This document shows, one piece after another, positions 30,007-40,654 of a stretch of 64,000 nt of DNA. A program made the translations under genes and the position numbers. Position 1 is the first letter of the stretch, and each line of letters begins with the position of its first letter. The notes beneath the pieces are model-generated. The model was not told the origin of the DNA and searched no databases. It was given only the letters and a program-made list of their open reading frames with translations. The stretch comes from Microbispora hainanensis (GTDB lineage: Bacteria > Actinomycetota > Actinomycetes > Streptosporangiales > Streptosporangiaceae), in the NCBI RefSeq assembly GCF_036186745.1, contig NZ_CP108086.1, positions 2,852,001 through 2,916,000 on the forward strand, given 5' to 3'.

Positions 30007-30508
30007 TTGGCTGAACCCGATCAAGGGATTCGGCGTCACCTTCCACCACATGTTCAAGAAGCCGGTAACCGTTCAATATCCGGAGGAGAAGCGGCCCACC
30101 GCGCCGCGCTTCCACGGACGGCACCAGCTGAACCGGTGGCCCGACGGACTGGAGAAGTGCGTCGGGTGCGAGCTGTGCGCCTGGGCCTGCCCGGCGGACG
30201 CCATCTACGTCGAGGGCGGCGACAACACCGACGAGGAGCGTTTCTCGCCGGGTGAGAGGTACGGCCGCGTCTACCAGATCAACTACCTGCGCTGCATTCT
30301 CTGCGGGCTGTGCATCGAGGCGTGCCCCACCCGGGCGCTCACGATGACCAACGAGTACGAGCTCGCCGACTCCAGCCGCGAGTCGTTGATCTACACCAAG
30401 GAGATGCTCCTCGCGCCGCTCGGACCGGGCATGGAGCAGCCGCCCCACCCGATGCGCCTCGGCGAGACCGAAGAGGACTACTACCGGTTGGGTCGAAGCA
30501 ATGGGTGA
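29993..30508 (+). CDS. nuoI: NADH-quinone oxidoreductase subunit I
   Basis: Ferredoxin-like subunit of 171 residues carrying clusters N6a and N6b, with two C-x2-C-x2-C-x3-CP motifs ([12 protein letters not shown] and [12 protein letters not shown]). GTG 29993 is preceded by a near-perfect AAGGAGGTGA site inside nuoH. Stop overlaps nuoJ by 8 bp. Confidence 0.98.
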   Translation: MGATDWLNPIKGFGVTFHHMFKKPVTVQYPEEKRPTAPRFHGRHQLNRWPDGLEKCVGCELCAWACPADAIYVEGGDNTDEERFSPGERYGRVYQINYLRCILCGLCIEACPTRALTMTNEYELADSSRESLIYTKEMLLAPLGPGMEQPPHPMRLGETEEDYYRLGRSNG

Positions 30509-31415
30509 GTCCATCACGTTCTGGGTGCTCGCGGTCATCTCCGTGATCGCCGCGCTCGGACTCGTCTTCAGCCGCAGGGCCGTCTACTCGGCCCTCATGC
30601 TCGGCGTCGTCATGCTCTCGCTGGCGGTGCTGTACGCGGTCCAGGACGCTCCGTTCCTGGCGGCGGTGCAGATCATCGTCTACACCGGCGCGGTCATGAT
30701 GCTGTTCCTGTTCGTGCTCATGCTCGTGGGCGTGGACTCGTCCGACTCCCTCGTGGAGACGATCAGGGGCCAGCGGTTCTGGGCCATCGTGGGCGGGCTC
30801 GGCTTCGCCGTCCTGCTCGCCGCCGGGATCGGCAACGCGGTCGTCGGCTCCGCCAAGGGCCTGGCCGCCGCCACGCAGGCGGGCAACGTGCCCTCCCTGG
30901 CCGAGCTGATCTTCACGCGCCACGTGTTCGCCTTCGAGGTCACCTCGGCGCTGCTGATCACCGCGGCGCTCGGCGCGATGGTGCTCGCGCACCGCGAGCG
31001 CGCCGAGGCCAGGCCGACCCAGAAGGACCTGTCGCGGCAGCGCTTCGTCGCCTTCGGCAAGACGGGCAAGAACCCGGCGCCGCTGCCCGGCCCCGGCACC
31101 TACGCCCGGCACAACGCCATCGACATGCCGGCGCTGCTGCCCGACGGGACGGTCGCGCCGCTGTCGGTCAACCGCTACATCGCCCGCTATGAGGAGTCCC
31201 AGGGGATCCTGTCCCCCGAGGTCGCCCGGGTGCTGGAGCAGGAGGAGGCCGCGCTGCACGCGAACGGCCACAGCACGCCCACCGTGGCCGACGAGGCCAG
31301 GGACGGCGGCCCCGACACCGAGCCGATGGAAGAAGAGGGTGTCGTGGCGGGCCGGGTCGTCCGCCCGCGTGGTGAGTCCGTGACGGAGTCCCTGAGCGAG
31401 GAGGACGGCAAGTGA
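30501..31415 (+). CDS. nuoJ: NADH-quinone oxidoreductase subunit J
   Basis: Membrane subunit, five helices in the first 170 residues ([39 protein letters not shown]). At 304 residues it is far longer than E. coli NuoJ; the extra ~130 C-terminal residues are hydrophilic and acidic, as in other actinobacteria. Overlaps nuoK (GTGA). Confidence 0.96.
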   Translation: MGESITFWVLAVISVIAALGLVFSRRAVYSALMLGVVMLSLAVLYAVQDAPFLAAVQIIVYTGAVMMLFLFVLMLVGVDSSDSLVETIRGQRFWAIVGGLGFAVLLAAGIGNAVVGSAKGLAAATQAGNVPSLAELIFTRHVFAFEVTSALLITAALGAMVLAHRERAEARPTQKDLSRQRFVAFGKTGKNPAPLPGPGTYARHNAIDMPALLPDGTVAPLSVNRYIARYEESQGILSPEVARVLEQEEAALHANGHSTPTVADEARDGGPDTEPMEEEGVVAGRVVRPRGESVTESLSEEDGK

Positions 31416-31708
31416 CCACGCACTACCTGGTGCTCTCCGCGCTGCTGTTCGCCATCGGCGGCGTCGGCGTGCTCGTACGGCGCAACGCCATCGTGGTGTT
31501 CATGTGCGTCGAGCTCATGCTCAACGCCTGCAACCTGGCGTTCGTCACCTTCGCCCGGCAGAACGGCAACCTCGACGGCCAGCTCATCGCGTTCTTCGTG
31601 ATGATCGTGGCCGCCGCCGAGGTGGTCATCGGCCTGGCCATCATCGTGACGATCTTCCGAACCCGCAGGTCCGCGTCGGTCGACGACGTCAGCCTGCTGA
31701 AGTACTAA
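31412..31708 (+). CDS. nuoK: NADH-quinone oxidoreductase subunit K
   Basis: 98 residues, three helices with the conserved membrane glutamates of the proton path ([16 protein letters not shown] and [13 protein letters not shown]). Standard length. Confidence 0.97.
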   Translation: MTTHYLVLSALLFAIGGVGVLVRRNAIVVFMCVELMLNACNLAFVTFARQNGNLDGQLIAFFVMIVAAAEVVIGLAIIVTIFRTRRSASVDDVSLLKY

Positions 31709-31717
31709 GAGGTGGCC

Positions 31718-33616
31718 GTGGAACCCGCTGAGATCATCCAGCACTCCGGCGGAGCGATCGGAGCAGCCTGGCTCATGATCGCTCTGCCCCTGGTGGGAGC
31801 GGCGGTCCTCCTGCTTGGCGGCCGGAGGACCGACAAGTTCGGCCACCTGCTGGGCGTGCTCATGGCCGTCGCGTCCTTCGTGGTGGCGGCGCTGTCGTTC
31901 GTGCAGCTGCTCGGCTTCGCCCCCGGCGAGCGCCGCCGCGGGATCGAGCTGTACGACTTCATCCCGGGCCTCGCCAAGGTGGGCCTGCTGGTCGACCCGC
32001 TGTCGATCTCGTTCTGCCTGCTGATCACCTTCGTGGGCTCGCTGATCCACATCTACTCGATCGGCTACATGGCGCACGACCCGAACAGGCGGCGGTTCTT
32101 CGCCTACCTGAACCTGTTCGTCGCGGCGATGCTCCTGCTGGTGCTCGCCGACAACTACGTCGCCCTGTTCGTCGGCTGGGAGGGCGTGGGTCTCGCGTCG
32201 TACCTGCTGATCGGGTTCTGGCAGCACAAGCCCTCGGCGGCGACCGCGGCCAAGAAGGCGTTCATCGTCAACCGCGTCGGCGACTTCGGCCTGCTGATCG
32301 GCATCTTCACGATCTTCGCGACGTTCCACACGCTGGCCTTCAGCGACGTCCTCGGGAACGCCTCGAAGGCGTCCTCCGGCACGCTGACCGCGATCGGCCT
32401 GCTGCTGCTGGTCGGCGCCTGCGGTAAGTCGGCGCAGCTCCCGCTGCAGTCCTGGCTCCTCGACGCGATGGAGGGCCCGACCCCGGTCTCGGCTCTCATC
32501 CACGCGGCGACCATGGTCACCGCCGGCGTCTACCTGATCGTCCGGTCCGGCCCGATCTTCGAGGGCGCCGGGACCGCGCAGCTCGTGGTGACGATCGTCG
32601 GCGTCGCGACGCTGCTCGCCGGTGCGATCATCGGTACCGCCAAGGACGACATCAAGAAGGCGCTGGCCGGTTCGACGATGTCGCAGATCGGCTACATGGT
32701 GCTCGCCGCGGGCATCGGCCCGGTGGGCTACGCCTTCGCGATCGCCCACCTGATCACGCACGGCTTCTTCAAGGCCGACATGTTCCTCGGCGCCGGCTCC
32801 GTCATGCACGCCATGAACGACGAGGTCGACATGCGCAAGTACGGCGCGCTGCGCAAGGTCATGCCGGTCACGTTCGTGACGTTCCTCATCGGATACCTGG
32901 CGATCATCGGGTTCCCGCTGCTGTCCGGTTACTTCACCAAGGACGGCATCATCGAGACCGCGATGGAGCACAACGCGATCCTCGGCTGGCTGGCCGTGCT
33001 CGGCGCGGGCATCACCGGCTTCTACATGTCGCGCCTGGTGTTCATGACGTTCTTCGGCACCAAGCGCTGGGAGCCCACGGCCCACCCGCACGAGTCGCCC
33101 GCCGTCATGACCTGGCCGCTGATCATCCTGTCGATCGGCGCTATCGGGCTGGGCGCCTTCCTGGTGCTGGGCAACCGGTTCATGACCTTCCTCGCGCCGG
33201 CCGTCGGCGCGCCGGAGGAGATGCCGTCGTTCCACCCGTTCAGCCTCACCGGTCTGGTCACGCTCGCGCTCGTCGCGATCGGCGCGGCCTTCGCCTGGGT
33301 CAAGTACGGCAGGGCCGAGGTGCCCGCGGTGGCCCCGCGCGCCTCGTTCCTCACCACCTTCGCCCGTCGTGACCTGTACGGCGACGCCCTGAACGAGGCG
33401 CTGTTCATGCGCCCCGGCCAGTGGCTGACCCGCCTTGCCGTGTTCTTCGACAACCGCGGCGTCGACGGCCTCGTGAACGGCCTGGCCGCCGGCATCGGCG
33501 GCACGTCCGGGCGGCTGCGCAGGGTCCAGACCGGGTTCGTCCGCTCGTACGCGCTGTCGATATTCCTGGGCGCCGCCGTCCTGGCCGGTGCCTGGCTCGT
33601 CGTAGGGAACCTGTGA
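31718..33616 (+). CDS. nuoL: NADH-quinone oxidoreductase subunit L
   Basis: Antiporter-like proton pump subunit of 632 residues, about 16 helices with the long lateral helix at the C-terminus. [15 protein letters not shown] and the broken-helix segment [16 protein letters not shown] are intact. I prefer GTG 31718, which has AGAGG 6 bp upstream, over GTG 31712, which would leave no room for a ribosome site. ATG of nuoM overlaps the stop by one base. Confidence 0.96.
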   Translation: MEPAEIIQHSGGAIGAAWLMIALPLVGAAVLLLGGRRTDKFGHLLGVLMAVASFVVAALSFVQLLGFAPGERRRGIELYDFIPGLAKVGLLVDPLSISFCLLITFVGSLIHIYSIGYMAHDPNRRRFFAYLNLFVAAMLLLVLADNYVALFVGWEGVGLASYLLIGFWQHKPSAATAAKKAFIVNRVGDFGLLIGIFTIFATFHTLAFSDVLGNASKASSGTLTAIGLLLLVGACGKSAQLPLQSWLLDAMEGPTPVSALIHAATMVTAGVYLIVRSGPIFEGAGTAQLVVTIVGVATLLAGAIIGTAKDDIKKALAGSTMSQIGYMVLAAGIGPVGYAFAIAHLITHGFFKADMFLGAGSVMHAMNDEVDMRKYGALRKVMPVTFVTFLIGYLAIIGFPLLSGYFTKDGIIETAMEHNAILGWLAVLGAGITGFYMSRLVFMTFFGTKRWEPTAHPHESPAVMTWPLIILSIGAIGLGAFLVLGNRFMTFLAPAVGAPEEMPSFHPFSLTGLVTLALVAIGAAFAWVKYGRAEVPAVAPRASFLTTFARRDLYGDALNEALFMRPGQWLTRLAVFFDNRGVDGLVNGLAAGIGGTSGRLRRVQTGFVRSYALSIFLGAAVLAGAWLVVGNL

Positions 33617-35121
33617 TGCCCTGGCTTTCAACCCTGATGGGCGTGTCCGTACTCGGCGCGCTGGGCGTGACCCTTGTCCGCAACGACAAGCTCGCCAAGC
33701 AGTTCACCCTCGTGGTGTCGCTGATCGTGCTGGCGCTGACCGTCGCCATGGCGGTCCAGTTCAGCCCGAACGGCGACAAGTTCCAGTTCGCCGAGACATA
33801 CGACTGGATCCCCCAGTTCGGGGTCCACTACGGCGTCGCCGTGGACGGCATCGCCCTGGTGCTGATCCTGCTGTCGGCGATCCTCGTGCCGATCGTGGTG
33901 CTCGCCTCCTGGCACGACGCCGAGGCCGGCAAGCGCTCGGTCCGCACGTACTTCTCGCTGCTGCTCGTGCTCGAGGCCATGATGATCGGCGTCTTCGCGG
34001 CGACCGACGTCTTCCTCTTCTACGTCTTCTTCGAAGCCATGCTGATCCCGATGTACTTCATGATCGGGTCGTACGGCGGGGCGCAGCGGTCGTACGCGGC
34101 AGTGAAGTTCCTGCTGTACTCGCTGTTCGGCGGGCTCCTGATGCTCGTGGCGGTGATCGCGCTCTACACGATCGCCGGCAAGGGCACGTTCATGTTCTCC
34201 GACCTCGTCGGGACCATCCAGGACGTGACGACGCAGAAGTGGCTGTTCCTCGGCTTCTTCATCGCCTTCGCGATCAAGGCGCCGCTGTGGCCGTTCCACA
34301 CCTGGCTGCCGGACGCCGCCGCCCAGGCCCCGGCCGGCGCGGCCGTCCTGCTCGTCGGCGTGCTGGACAAGGTCGGCACGTACGGCATGCTCCGCTTCTG
34401 CCTTGAGCTCTTCCCGGACGCCGCGAAGTTCTTCACGCCGCTGGTCATCACGCTGTCGGTCATCGGCATCGTGTACGGCGCGATCGTGGCCATCGGGCAG
34501 ACCGACATGAAGCGGCTCATCGCGTACACCTCGGTGTCGCACTTCGGCTTCATCGCGATGGGCGTGTTCGCGATGACCACCAGCGCGGGCTCGGGCGCGA
34601 CGCTCTACATGGTCAACCACGGCTTCTCGACCGGCGCGCTGTTCCTGATCGCGGGCTTCCTCATCTACCGCAGGGGCTCGCAGTTCATCGCCGACTACGG
34701 CGGCGTGCAGAAGGTGGCCCCGATCCTCGCCGGGACGTTCCTGGTGGCGGGTCTGTCCAGCCTCTCACTGCCCGGTCTCAGCACGTTCGTCAGCGAGTTC
34801 ATGGTGCTGACCGGCACCTACCAGCGGTACGTCGTCCCGGCCGTGATCGCCACGGTCGGCGTCATCCTCGCCGCGATCTACATCCTGTGGATGTACCAGC
34901 GGACGATGAACGGCCCGACGGCCGAGTCGGTCAAGTCGCTGCCCGACCTCAACGCCAGGGAGAAGTGGGTGGTGGCGCCGCTCGTCGCGCTGCTGCTGGT
35001 GTTCGGCTTCTATCCCAAGCCGCTGCTCGACGTGATCAATCCCGCCGTGAAGGACACGCTGTCGAGCGTCTCCGTCACGGACCCGAAGCCGGCCGTACCC
35101 GTTGCTCAGGAGGGCCAGTAG
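33616..35121 (+). CDS. nuoM: NADH-quinone oxidoreductase subunit M
   Basis: Second antiporter-like subunit, 501 residues and 14 helices. FYVFFEAMLIPMYFMIG supplies the key Glu, and FHTWLPDAAAQAPAGAAVLL the Lys/His path. ATG 33616 shares one base with the nuoL stop; an upstream in-frame region overlaps nuoL and is not used. Confidence 0.97.
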   Translation: MPWLSTLMGVSVLGALGVTLVRNDKLAKQFTLVVSLIVLALTVAMAVQFSPNGDKFQFAETYDWIPQFGVHYGVAVDGIALVLILLSAILVPIVVLASWHDAEAGKRSVRTYFSLLLVLEAMMIGVFAATDVFLFYVFFEAMLIPMYFMIGSYGGAQRSYAAVKFLLYSLFGGLLMLVAVIALYTIAGKGTFMFSDLVGTIQDVTTQKWLFLGFFIAFAIKAPLWPFHTWLPDAAAQAPAGAAVLLVGVLDKVGTYGMLRFCLELFPDAAKFFTPLVITLSVIGIVYGAIVAIGQTDMKRLIAYTSVSHFGFIAMGVFAMTTSAGSGATLYMVNHGFSTGALFLIAGFLIYRRGSQFIADYGGVQKVAPILAGTFLVAGLSSLSLPGLSTFVSEFMVLTGTYQRYVVPAVIATVGVILAAIYILWMYQRTMNGPTAESVKSLPDLNAREKWVVAPLVALLLVFGFYPKPLLDVINPAVKDTLSSVSVTDPKPAVPVAQEGQ

Positions 35122-36674
35122 TGAACGGCACCATTCAGGCGCCGAGTATCGAGTACGCCCTTCTGGCGCCTCTGCTCGTCGTCTTCGGCGCGGCGATCGT
35201 CGGCGTGCTGGTGGAGGCATTCGCCCCGCGCTACCTGCGCTCGGCGATCCACCTGCCGCTCACGTTGCTGTCGCTGGCCGGCGCGTTCGCGCTGGCCGTC
35301 TGGCAGGCGATCAAGGGCGTGCCCACCAAGCCCGCCGCGATGGGCGCGGTGGCGGTGGACGGCCCTGCCCTGTTCATCTGGGGCACGATCCTCATCCTCG
35401 CCTTCGTGAGCGTGCTGCTCATCAAGGACGAGGAGCACTTCGTCGGCTCCGCGGCGGCCGTGCCCGGCTCCGCCGAGGAGGAGCAGTCGCTCGTCGAGCG
35501 GGCCGCGCACACCGAGGTCTACCCGCTGCTGCTGTTCGCGGTCGGCGGCATGCTGCTGTTCCCGGCGGCCAACGACCTGCTCGTCGCGTTCGTCGCCCTT
35601 GAGGTCATGTCGCTGCCGCTCTACCTGCTGTGCGGCCTGGCCCGGCGCCGCCGCCTGCTGTCGCAGGAGGCCGCGGTCAAGTACTTCCTGCTCGGCGCGT
35701 TCTCCTCGGCCTTCTTCCTGTACGGCACGGCCCTGCTGTACGGCTACGCCGGCTCGGTCGACCTCGCGAAGATCAACCAGGCGCTGGGGTCGGTCGGCGG
35801 CCAGGACACCCTGCTCTACATCGGCGCGGCCATGCTCGGCGTCGGTCTGCTCTTCAAGATCGGCGCCGCGCCGTTCCAGGCGTGGAAGCCGGACGTCTAC
35901 CAGGGCTCGCCCACGCCCATCACCGCGCTGATGGCCTCCGGCACCCTGGTGGCCGCCTTCGGTGCGCTGCTGCGGGTGTTCTGGGTCGGTCTGGGCGGTC
36001 TCGACTGGGACTGGCGGCCGGTTTTCTACGGTGTGGCGATCCTCACGATGGTGGTCGGCGCGATCCTCGCGATCACGCAGACCGACATCAAGCGGATGCT
36101 CGCCTACTCGTCCATCGCGCACGGCGGTTTCCTGCTCATCGGCGTGATCGCTACCGGCCACACCCAGGCGGAGAACACCTCGGCCCTGTCCGGCCTGCTG
36201 TTCTACCTGGTGGCGTACGGCTTCACCACCGTGGGCGCGTTCGCCGTCGTCACGATGGTGCGCGACGCGGGCGGCGAGGCATGGCACCTGTCCCGCTGGG
36301 CCGGGCTCGGCAAGCGCTCGCCGCTGCTGGCCGGGACGTTCGCGTTCTTCCTGCTGGCCTTCGCCGGTATCCCGCTGACCAGCGGATTCTTCGGGAAGTA
36401 CGCGGTCTTCCAGGCCGCCGTCGCCAACGGCGCCACGCCGCTGGTCATCATCGGTGTGGTGGCCTCGGCCATCGCCGCCTTCTTCTACGTGCGCGTGATC
36501 GTGCTGATGTTCTTCAGCGACCCGGCCGCCGACGGCCCGTCCGTCGTGCTGCCCTCCAGGGGCACCGCGGCCGTCGTCGGCATCGCGGCATTGGCTACCG
36601 TAGTTCTCGGGGTCTATCCCCAGCCTGTGCTGGACCTCGCGCACACGGCAGCACAATCCCTGTTCGTCCGTTAG
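35121..36674 (+). CDS. nuoN: NADH-quinone oxidoreductase subunit N
   Basis: Third antiporter-like subunit, 517 residues. FVALEVMSLPLYLLCGLAR and KIGAAPFQAWKPDVYQGSPT are the family signatures. GTG 35121 shares its first base with the nuoM stop. Last nuo gene; the polyprenyl synthase starts 11 bp later with its own AGGAG site. Confidence 0.97.
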   Translation: MNGTIQAPSIEYALLAPLLVVFGAAIVGVLVEAFAPRYLRSAIHLPLTLLSLAGAFALAVWQAIKGVPTKPAAMGAVAVDGPALFIWGTILILAFVSVLLIKDEEHFVGSAAAVPGSAEEEQSLVERAAHTEVYPLLLFAVGGMLLFPAANDLLVAFVALEVMSLPLYLLCGLARRRRLLSQEAAVKYFLLGAFSSAFFLYGTALLYGYAGSVDLAKINQALGSVGGQDTLLYIGAAMLGVGLLFKIGAAPFQAWKPDVYQGSPTPITALMASGTLVAAFGALLRVFWVGLGGLDWDWRPVFYGVAILTMVVGAILAITQTDIKRMLAYSSIAHGGFLLIGVIATGHTQAENTSALSGLLFYLVAYGFTTVGAFAVVTMVRDAGGEAWHLSRWAGLGKRSPLLAGTFAFFLLAFAGIPLTSGFFGKYAVFQAAVANGATPLVIIGVVASAIAAFFYVRVIVLMFFSDPAADGPSVVLPSRGTAAVVGIAALATVVLGVYPQPVLDLAHTAAQSLFVR

Positions 36675-36685
36675 GAGATCTCCGT

Positions 36686-37681
36686 ATGGCCGCGCCGCCC
36701 GTTGTGGACCTTCCTCTTGTAGACGAGCGGCTGGCCAGCGATCTCGCCGACGGGCTCGCGGCGGTGGAGAAGCTGCTGCGCTCGTCGGTCGAGAGTGAGG
36801 ACGCCTTCGTCACCCAGACGTCCAGGCACCTCATCGAGGCGGGCGGCAAGCGGTTCCGGGCGATGCTCGTGCTGCTGGCCGCCCAGTTCGGAAACCCGGA
36901 CGCCCCGGGCGTCGTGCCCGGGGCCGTCGTCATCGAGCTGACCCACCTGGCCACGCTCTACCACGACGACGTGATGGACGAGGCCCCGGTGCGCCGGGGC
37001 TCCCAGTCCGCCAACGCCCGGTGGGACAACACCGTGGCCATCCTCACCGGCGACTACCTGTTCGCCCAGGCGTCGGAGATCCTCGCCGACCTCGGCCCCG
37101 AGCTCATCCGGATCCAGGCGCGTACGTTCTCCCGCCTGGTGCGCGGGCAGATCCGCGAGACGGTCGGGCCCGCCGAGGGCAGCGACGCGATCGCCCACTA
37201 CATCAGCGTGCTGGCCGACAAGACCGGCTCCCTCATCGCCACCTCGGGCCGCTTCGGGGCCATGCTGGCCGGCGCTCCCGCCGACGTGGTCGACCGGCTG
37301 GCCGACGCCTGTGAGGCGATCGGCGTGGCCTGGCAGCTCGGCGACGACCTCATCGACGTGGCCGCGCTCAGCGACGACTCGGGCAAGACCCCCGGCACCG
37401 ACCTGCGCGAGGGCATCCGCACGCTCCCCGTGCTGTACGCCCTGGCCTCCGACGACCCCGCCGACGCCCGGCTGCGCACCCTGCTGTCGGGGCCCGTGGC
37501 CGAGGAGGACGTCGAGGAGGCGCTGACGCTGCTGCGCGCCCACCGGGCCATGGACCAGGCCCGCGAGGAGCTCTCCCGCTGGATCGACCGGGCCAAGGCC
37601 GCCCTCGCCGGTCTGCCCGAAATCCCCGCGCGTACGGCCCTGATCGCCCTGTGCGACTACGTCGTCGAGCGCACCGGCTGA
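36686..37681 (+). CDS. Long-chain polyprenyl diphosphate synthase (menaquinone side chain)
   Basis: Head-to-tail isoprenyl synthase of 331 residues that chains isopentenyl units. First Asp-rich motif YHDDVMDEAPVRRG and second GDDLIDVA bind diphosphate-Mg. GGKRFRAMLVLLAA precedes them. The residues before the first motif (HLATLYHDDVMD) are small-to-medium, consistent with a long product such as hepta- to nonaprenyl diphosphate. ATG 36686 follows TAGGAGATC. Placed after nuoN with menG and the menJ-like gene before nuoA, it most likely makes the menaquinone tail (GrcC/HepT-like); chain length is not readable. Confidence 0.9.
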   Translation: MAAPPVVDLPLVDERLASDLADGLAAVEKLLRSSVESEDAFVTQTSRHLIEAGGKRFRAMLVLLAAQFGNPDAPGVVPGAVVIELTHLATLYHDDVMDEAPVRRGSQSANARWDNTVAILTGDYLFAQASEILADLGPELIRIQARTFSRLVRGQIRETVGPAEGSDAIAHYISVLADKTGSLIATSGRFGAMLAGAPADVVDRLADACEAIGVAWQLGDDLIDVAALSDDSGKTPGTDLREGIRTLPVLYALASDDPADARLRTLLSGPVAEEDVEEALTLLRAHRAMDQAREELSRWIDRAKAALAGLPEIPARTALIALCDYVVERTG

Positions 37682-37707
37682 CCGTCCCATAAGGGATCAT
37701 TGCTCGG

Positions 37708-38646
37708 GTGAAGATCACCCGGTGCGCCGTCTTGTGCCTCGCCGTCGTGACGGCCTGTGGCAGCACGCCCCGTGCGGGCACGCCCCCCACCCCGACACCG
37801 GGGAGTCCTGTGCCCATCGACGCCGTCGTCGTGGACGAGGACCAGGCACTCACGTGCGGAGAGGGCGAGGGAGAGGGCTCAGCGCAAGCCCTGTGCGACG
37901 CCATCGCCGCCGCGGCTTCGCGCGCGTCGGCACGCCCCTCCTCGACACCGTCCGTGGAACAGGTCTTCGAGGCGGAGGTGGTTAAGAAGGGGCGGCCGCT
38001 CTCGGTCGCGAACCCCGGGAGTGGCCCTGGCGATCCCCGGCTTCTGCGGGCCCTGCTCGTCGACTATCAGGGGGTCCACGAGTCGATCACCAGACCGGGC
38101 GCGGTCGTGGCCCTGCCCGCCGCCGCGGACGACGCCTCGGCGTTCCTCGCACTCCGTCAGGCGGCCGGGGCTTCTGCCGGGGCTTCCACCTGCCAGAGGG
38201 TGGCCGAGGGGTCGTGGCGCGTCGTGCTGCGTGATTTCAACAGGCCGGGCGTGCAGATCGCCGCGGCGCTGCTGAGCGCCATGAGCGATGGGGCGTGGAG
38301 ACGGTCGGCGGAGTTCTCGGAGACCATCGTCACGGGCCCTGCTCCGATGCTGACCGGCCTCGGCGACCCCGCTGCAATGGACTCCTGCCGGACTTTCCTC
38401 GGGGAGGAGGGCAATCCCTTCCGCGTGCGGTCGATCTCCGTGCCGCGTCTCGGCACCCGGTCCTGGGCCTTCCGGGTAATGGAGGGGAAGTCGGTCACGC
38501 AGTGGGTCGAGGTGGTGCGGACGCCGCGTTACGTGTTGGAGGTGCGGATTCCGAAACAGCTCCCCGCGCCGCGCACCGACCCGGCCGTACTGCTGCCGCG
38601 CATCACCGAGGCCGCGTACGCCAGGGCCGAGGCCGCGCTGGGCTGA
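37708..38646 (+). CDS. Hypothetical lipoprotein
   Basis: A 312-residue protein with a lipoprotein signal, MKITRCAVLCLAVVTACGST, lipobox cysteine Cys17. A Thr/Pro linker follows and then a globular extracytoplasmic domain with four cysteines, two of which (STCQRV and DSCRTF) may pair. No family is recognised. GTG 37708 is the only start giving a signal peptide. Codon usage matches its neighbours, so it is a native gene. Confidence 0.75.
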   Translation: MKITRCAVLCLAVVTACGSTPRAGTPPTPTPGSPVPIDAVVVDEDQALTCGEGEGEGSAQALCDAIAAAASRASARPSSTPSVEQVFEAEVVKKGRPLSVANPGSGPGDPRLLRALLVDYQGVHESITRPGAVVALPAAADDASAFLALRQAAGASAGASTCQRVAEGSWRVVLRDFNRPGVQIAAALLSAMSDGAWRRSAEFSETIVTGPAPMLTGLGDPAAMDSCRTFLGEEGNPFRVRSISVPRLGTRSWAFRVMEGKSVTQWVEVVRTPRYVLEVRIPKQLPAPRTDPAVLLPRITEAAYARAEAALG

Positions 38647-38704
38647 CGCCTTCAGTGCCTTTCCGAGGCTCCCGCCCGTACGGCGTTCGCCTACGCTGTG
38701 GCGG

Positions 38705-39319
38705 GTGTTGCACAACGACAGTGGTGAAGAGACCGCGCACGAGTCGGCGGGCGACAGGGCGGGCGGCCACCCGCGCGTGACCCTGCGCCGGATCACGGCG
38801 CAGGACGAGGCCGAGTTCCTCGAACTGGTGCGAGCGAGCATCGACCTCCACCATCCGTGGATGTCCCTGCCCACCACGAGCGAGGAGTTCCGGGCCTATC
38901 TGGCCCGATTCGACGATCCCCGGTCCGCCGAGGGCCTGCTGGTCTGCGTACGGCAGACCGGTGAGATCGCGGGGAACATCAACATCAACAGCATCATCCG
39001 GGGACGCTTCCAGTGCGGCTCCCTCGGATACGCGGCCTTCGCGCCCACCGCAGGCCAGGGATACATGTCCGAAGGTCTCGGCCTGGTGCTGCGTCACGCC
39101 TTCCAGGAGTTGCGGCTCCACCGGCTGGAGGCCAATGTCCAGCCGGGCAACCACGCCTCCCGAAGGCTGCTCGAACGGCACGGTTTCCGCCGTGAGGGGT
39201 ATTCGCCGGAGATGCTGTTCATCGACGGCGCCTGGCGGGACCACGAACGATGGGCCATCACGTCCACCATGATGGGCATCGTCCCGGATAGTCCGCACCC
39301 GACGCTGCCCGCTCGCTGA
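38705..39319 (+). CDS. GNAT-family N-acetyltransferase (RimJ/RimL type)
   Basis: A 204-residue acetyltransferase of the ribosomal-protein acetylating type. VTLRRITAQDEAEFLELV starts the fold. GYMSEGLGLVLRHAF is the acetyl-CoA loop, followed by LHRLEANVQPGNHASRRLLE and GFRREGYSPEMLFIDGAWRD. GTG 38705 lies 7 nt after TACGCT, consistent with a leaderless start. Substrate unknown. Confidence 0.92.
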   Translation: MLHNDSGEETAHESAGDRAGGHPRVTLRRITAQDEAEFLELVRASIDLHHPWMSLPTTSEEFRAYLARFDDPRSAEGLLVCVRQTGEIAGNININSIIRGRFQCGSLGYAAFAPTAGQGYMSEGLGLVLRHAFQELRLHRLEANVQPGNHASRRLLERHGFRREGYSPEMLFIDGAWRDHERWAITSTMMGIVPDSPHPTLPAR

Positions 39320-39358
39320 CCGCGGGCGGGCGAGACGTGCTCAGTGCTGGGCCTGCGT

Positions 39359-40102
39359 CTAGTGCTGGGCCGCGAGCCACTCGTCGAAGGAGGTCGGCGC
39401 GATGCGGGCGCCTTCTCCGGGCAGCAGCACGTTGCCGGCCATCGCCGGGCCGAAGAGTCCCGACCAGGTCGGCACCAGCTTGACCGTACGGCCGCGTGCC
39501 GCGAGGGTGCGCCGGGCCATGTCGACGAGGTCCTGCGGCTCGGGACCGGCCACGTCGGTGTAACGGCCCTGCGGGTCGCCCACCGCGATCTCGGCGAGCA
39601 CCTCGGCCACGTCGGCGGGCGCGATCGGCTGCACCAGCAGCGGCGCGATCGTGGCGACGCCGTCCTGCTCCATCCATCCCGCCACCATCTCGGCGAAGTC
39701 GTGGAACTGCGCGGCCGGCACGATCGTCCACGGCACGGAACCGGCGGACACCAGGCGTTCCTGCTCCCGCTTGCCGGAGTAGTGGGCGTTGCCCTCCACC
39801 TTGTGGATGCCGATGATCGAGAGCAGCACGTGGTGGCGGACGCCCGCCCGTTCCTCGGCGGCCAGCAGGTTCCTGGTGGTCGTGCCGAAGTACGCCACCG
39901 ACTCGTCCCGGTCGGTCGCGTTCGAGCTGATCGCGTCCACGACGGACTCGACGCCGTCCAGGGCCTTGTCGAGCCCCTCGCCCGTCATCAGGTCCACGCC
40001 GAGTGAGCGGCTGATCCGTACGACGTCGTGCCCGTCCCGTTCGAGGGCGGCGACGGTGAGCCTGCCGATGTTCCCGGTGGCGCCGGCGACTGCGATACGC
40101 AT
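39359..40102 (-). CDS. NmrA-like NAD(P)-binding protein
   Basis: A 247-residue atypical short-chain dehydrogenase fold without the catalytic Tyr-Lys pair in the usual place. The dinucleotide loop [16 protein letters not shown] is intact, and the substrate half contains [11 protein letters not shown] and [15 protein letters not shown]. Such proteins can be redox-sensing co-regulators. It is divergent from the RsrR-like gene at 40181, the arrangement described in Streptomyces venezuelae, where RsrR controls an NmrA-family gene. Confidence 0.87.
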   Translation of the reverse strand: MRIAVAGATGNIGRLTVAALERDGHDVVRISRSLGVDLMTGEGLDKALDGVESVVDAISSNATDRDESVAYFGTTTRNLLAAEERAGVRHHVLLSIIGIHKVEGNAHYSGKREQERLVSAGSVPWTIVPAAQFHDFAEMVAGWMEQDGVATIAPLLVQPIAPADVAEVLAEIAVGDPQGRYTDVAGPEPQDLVDMARRTLAARGRTVKLVPTWSGLFGPAMAGNVLLPGEGARIAPTSFDEWLAAQH

Positions 40103-40131
40103 GGTGTTCTCCTTCGCTAGACGCCCCGGAC

Positions 40132-40151
40132 TCTATCTCGGACAAAATAGA
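40132..40151. promoter_or_regulatory. Inverted repeat between the NmrA-like and RsrR-like genes
   Basis: TCTAT-N10-ATAGA with perfect 5-bp arms lies in the 78-bp divergent region, next to a TACACT -10 box (40168-40173) for the rightward gene. Candidate Rrf2 operator; weak by itself. Confidence 0.45.
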
Positions 40152-40180
40152 TCTGCAATCTCTCCAATACACTGGTGGGC

Positions 40181-40654
40181 ATGAAGCTGCCTGCGAGCAC
40201 CGAGTGGGTGTTGCACTGCGCCACCACGCTGGCGCAGCTCGATCCGGGAGCCACCGCCTCGGCGGCGCAGCTCGCGGACTACTTCGACGTTCCGGCGCCC
40301 TATCTGGCCAAGCAGTTGCAGGCGCTCGTCAAAGCCGGTGTGCTGGCCGCGATGACCGGCCCGCGGGGCGGCTTCCGGCTCGCGCGGGCGGCTTCCGACA
40401 TCACGTTGCTGCAGATCGTCGAGGCGATCGACGGCGGCTCCTCGCCGTACGAGTGCCGCGAGATCCGCCAGCAGGGACGGGGTGCCCTGCCTCCCGAGGA
40501 CTGCCAGGGCGTCTGCATCATCGCCGAGAAGATGGCCGACGCGCACCGGGCGTGGCGCAGCAGCCTCGCGGGGGTCACGCTCGCCGACATCCTCGACGGG
40601 CTGCCCGAATGGGCGCCCGCCCGCACCCGGTCACGCATATCGGCCACACGCTGA
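40181..40654 (+). CDS. rsrR: Rrf2-family [2Fe-2S] redox regulator, RsrR-like
   Basis: A 157-residue Rrf2 winged-helix regulator ([20 protein letters not shown], then [18 protein letters not shown] and [10 protein letters not shown]). Glu8, Trp9 and His12 are present in the first helix and Cys92, Cys108 and Cys112 in the sensor loop. RsrR of Streptomyces venezuelae binds [2Fe-2S] across the dimer with two Cys from one subunit and His plus Glu from the other, which fits Glu8/His12 and Cys108/Cys112 here. ATG 40181 is chosen because TACACT lies 7 nt upstream, leaderless; GTG 40175 would be too close. Divergent NmrA-like gene is the predicted target. Confidence 0.85.
   Translation: MKLPASTEWVLHCATTLAQLDPGATASAAQLADYFDVPAPYLAKQLQALVKAGVLAAMTGPRGGFRLARAASDITLLQIVEAIDGGSSPYECREIRQQGRGALPPEDCQGVCIIAEKMADAHRAWRSSLAGVTLADILDGLPEWAPARTRSRISATR

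Noticed and set aside
32155..32520. Small leftward ORFs inside nuo genes
   Set aside because: They are antisense shadows without start signals or homology.
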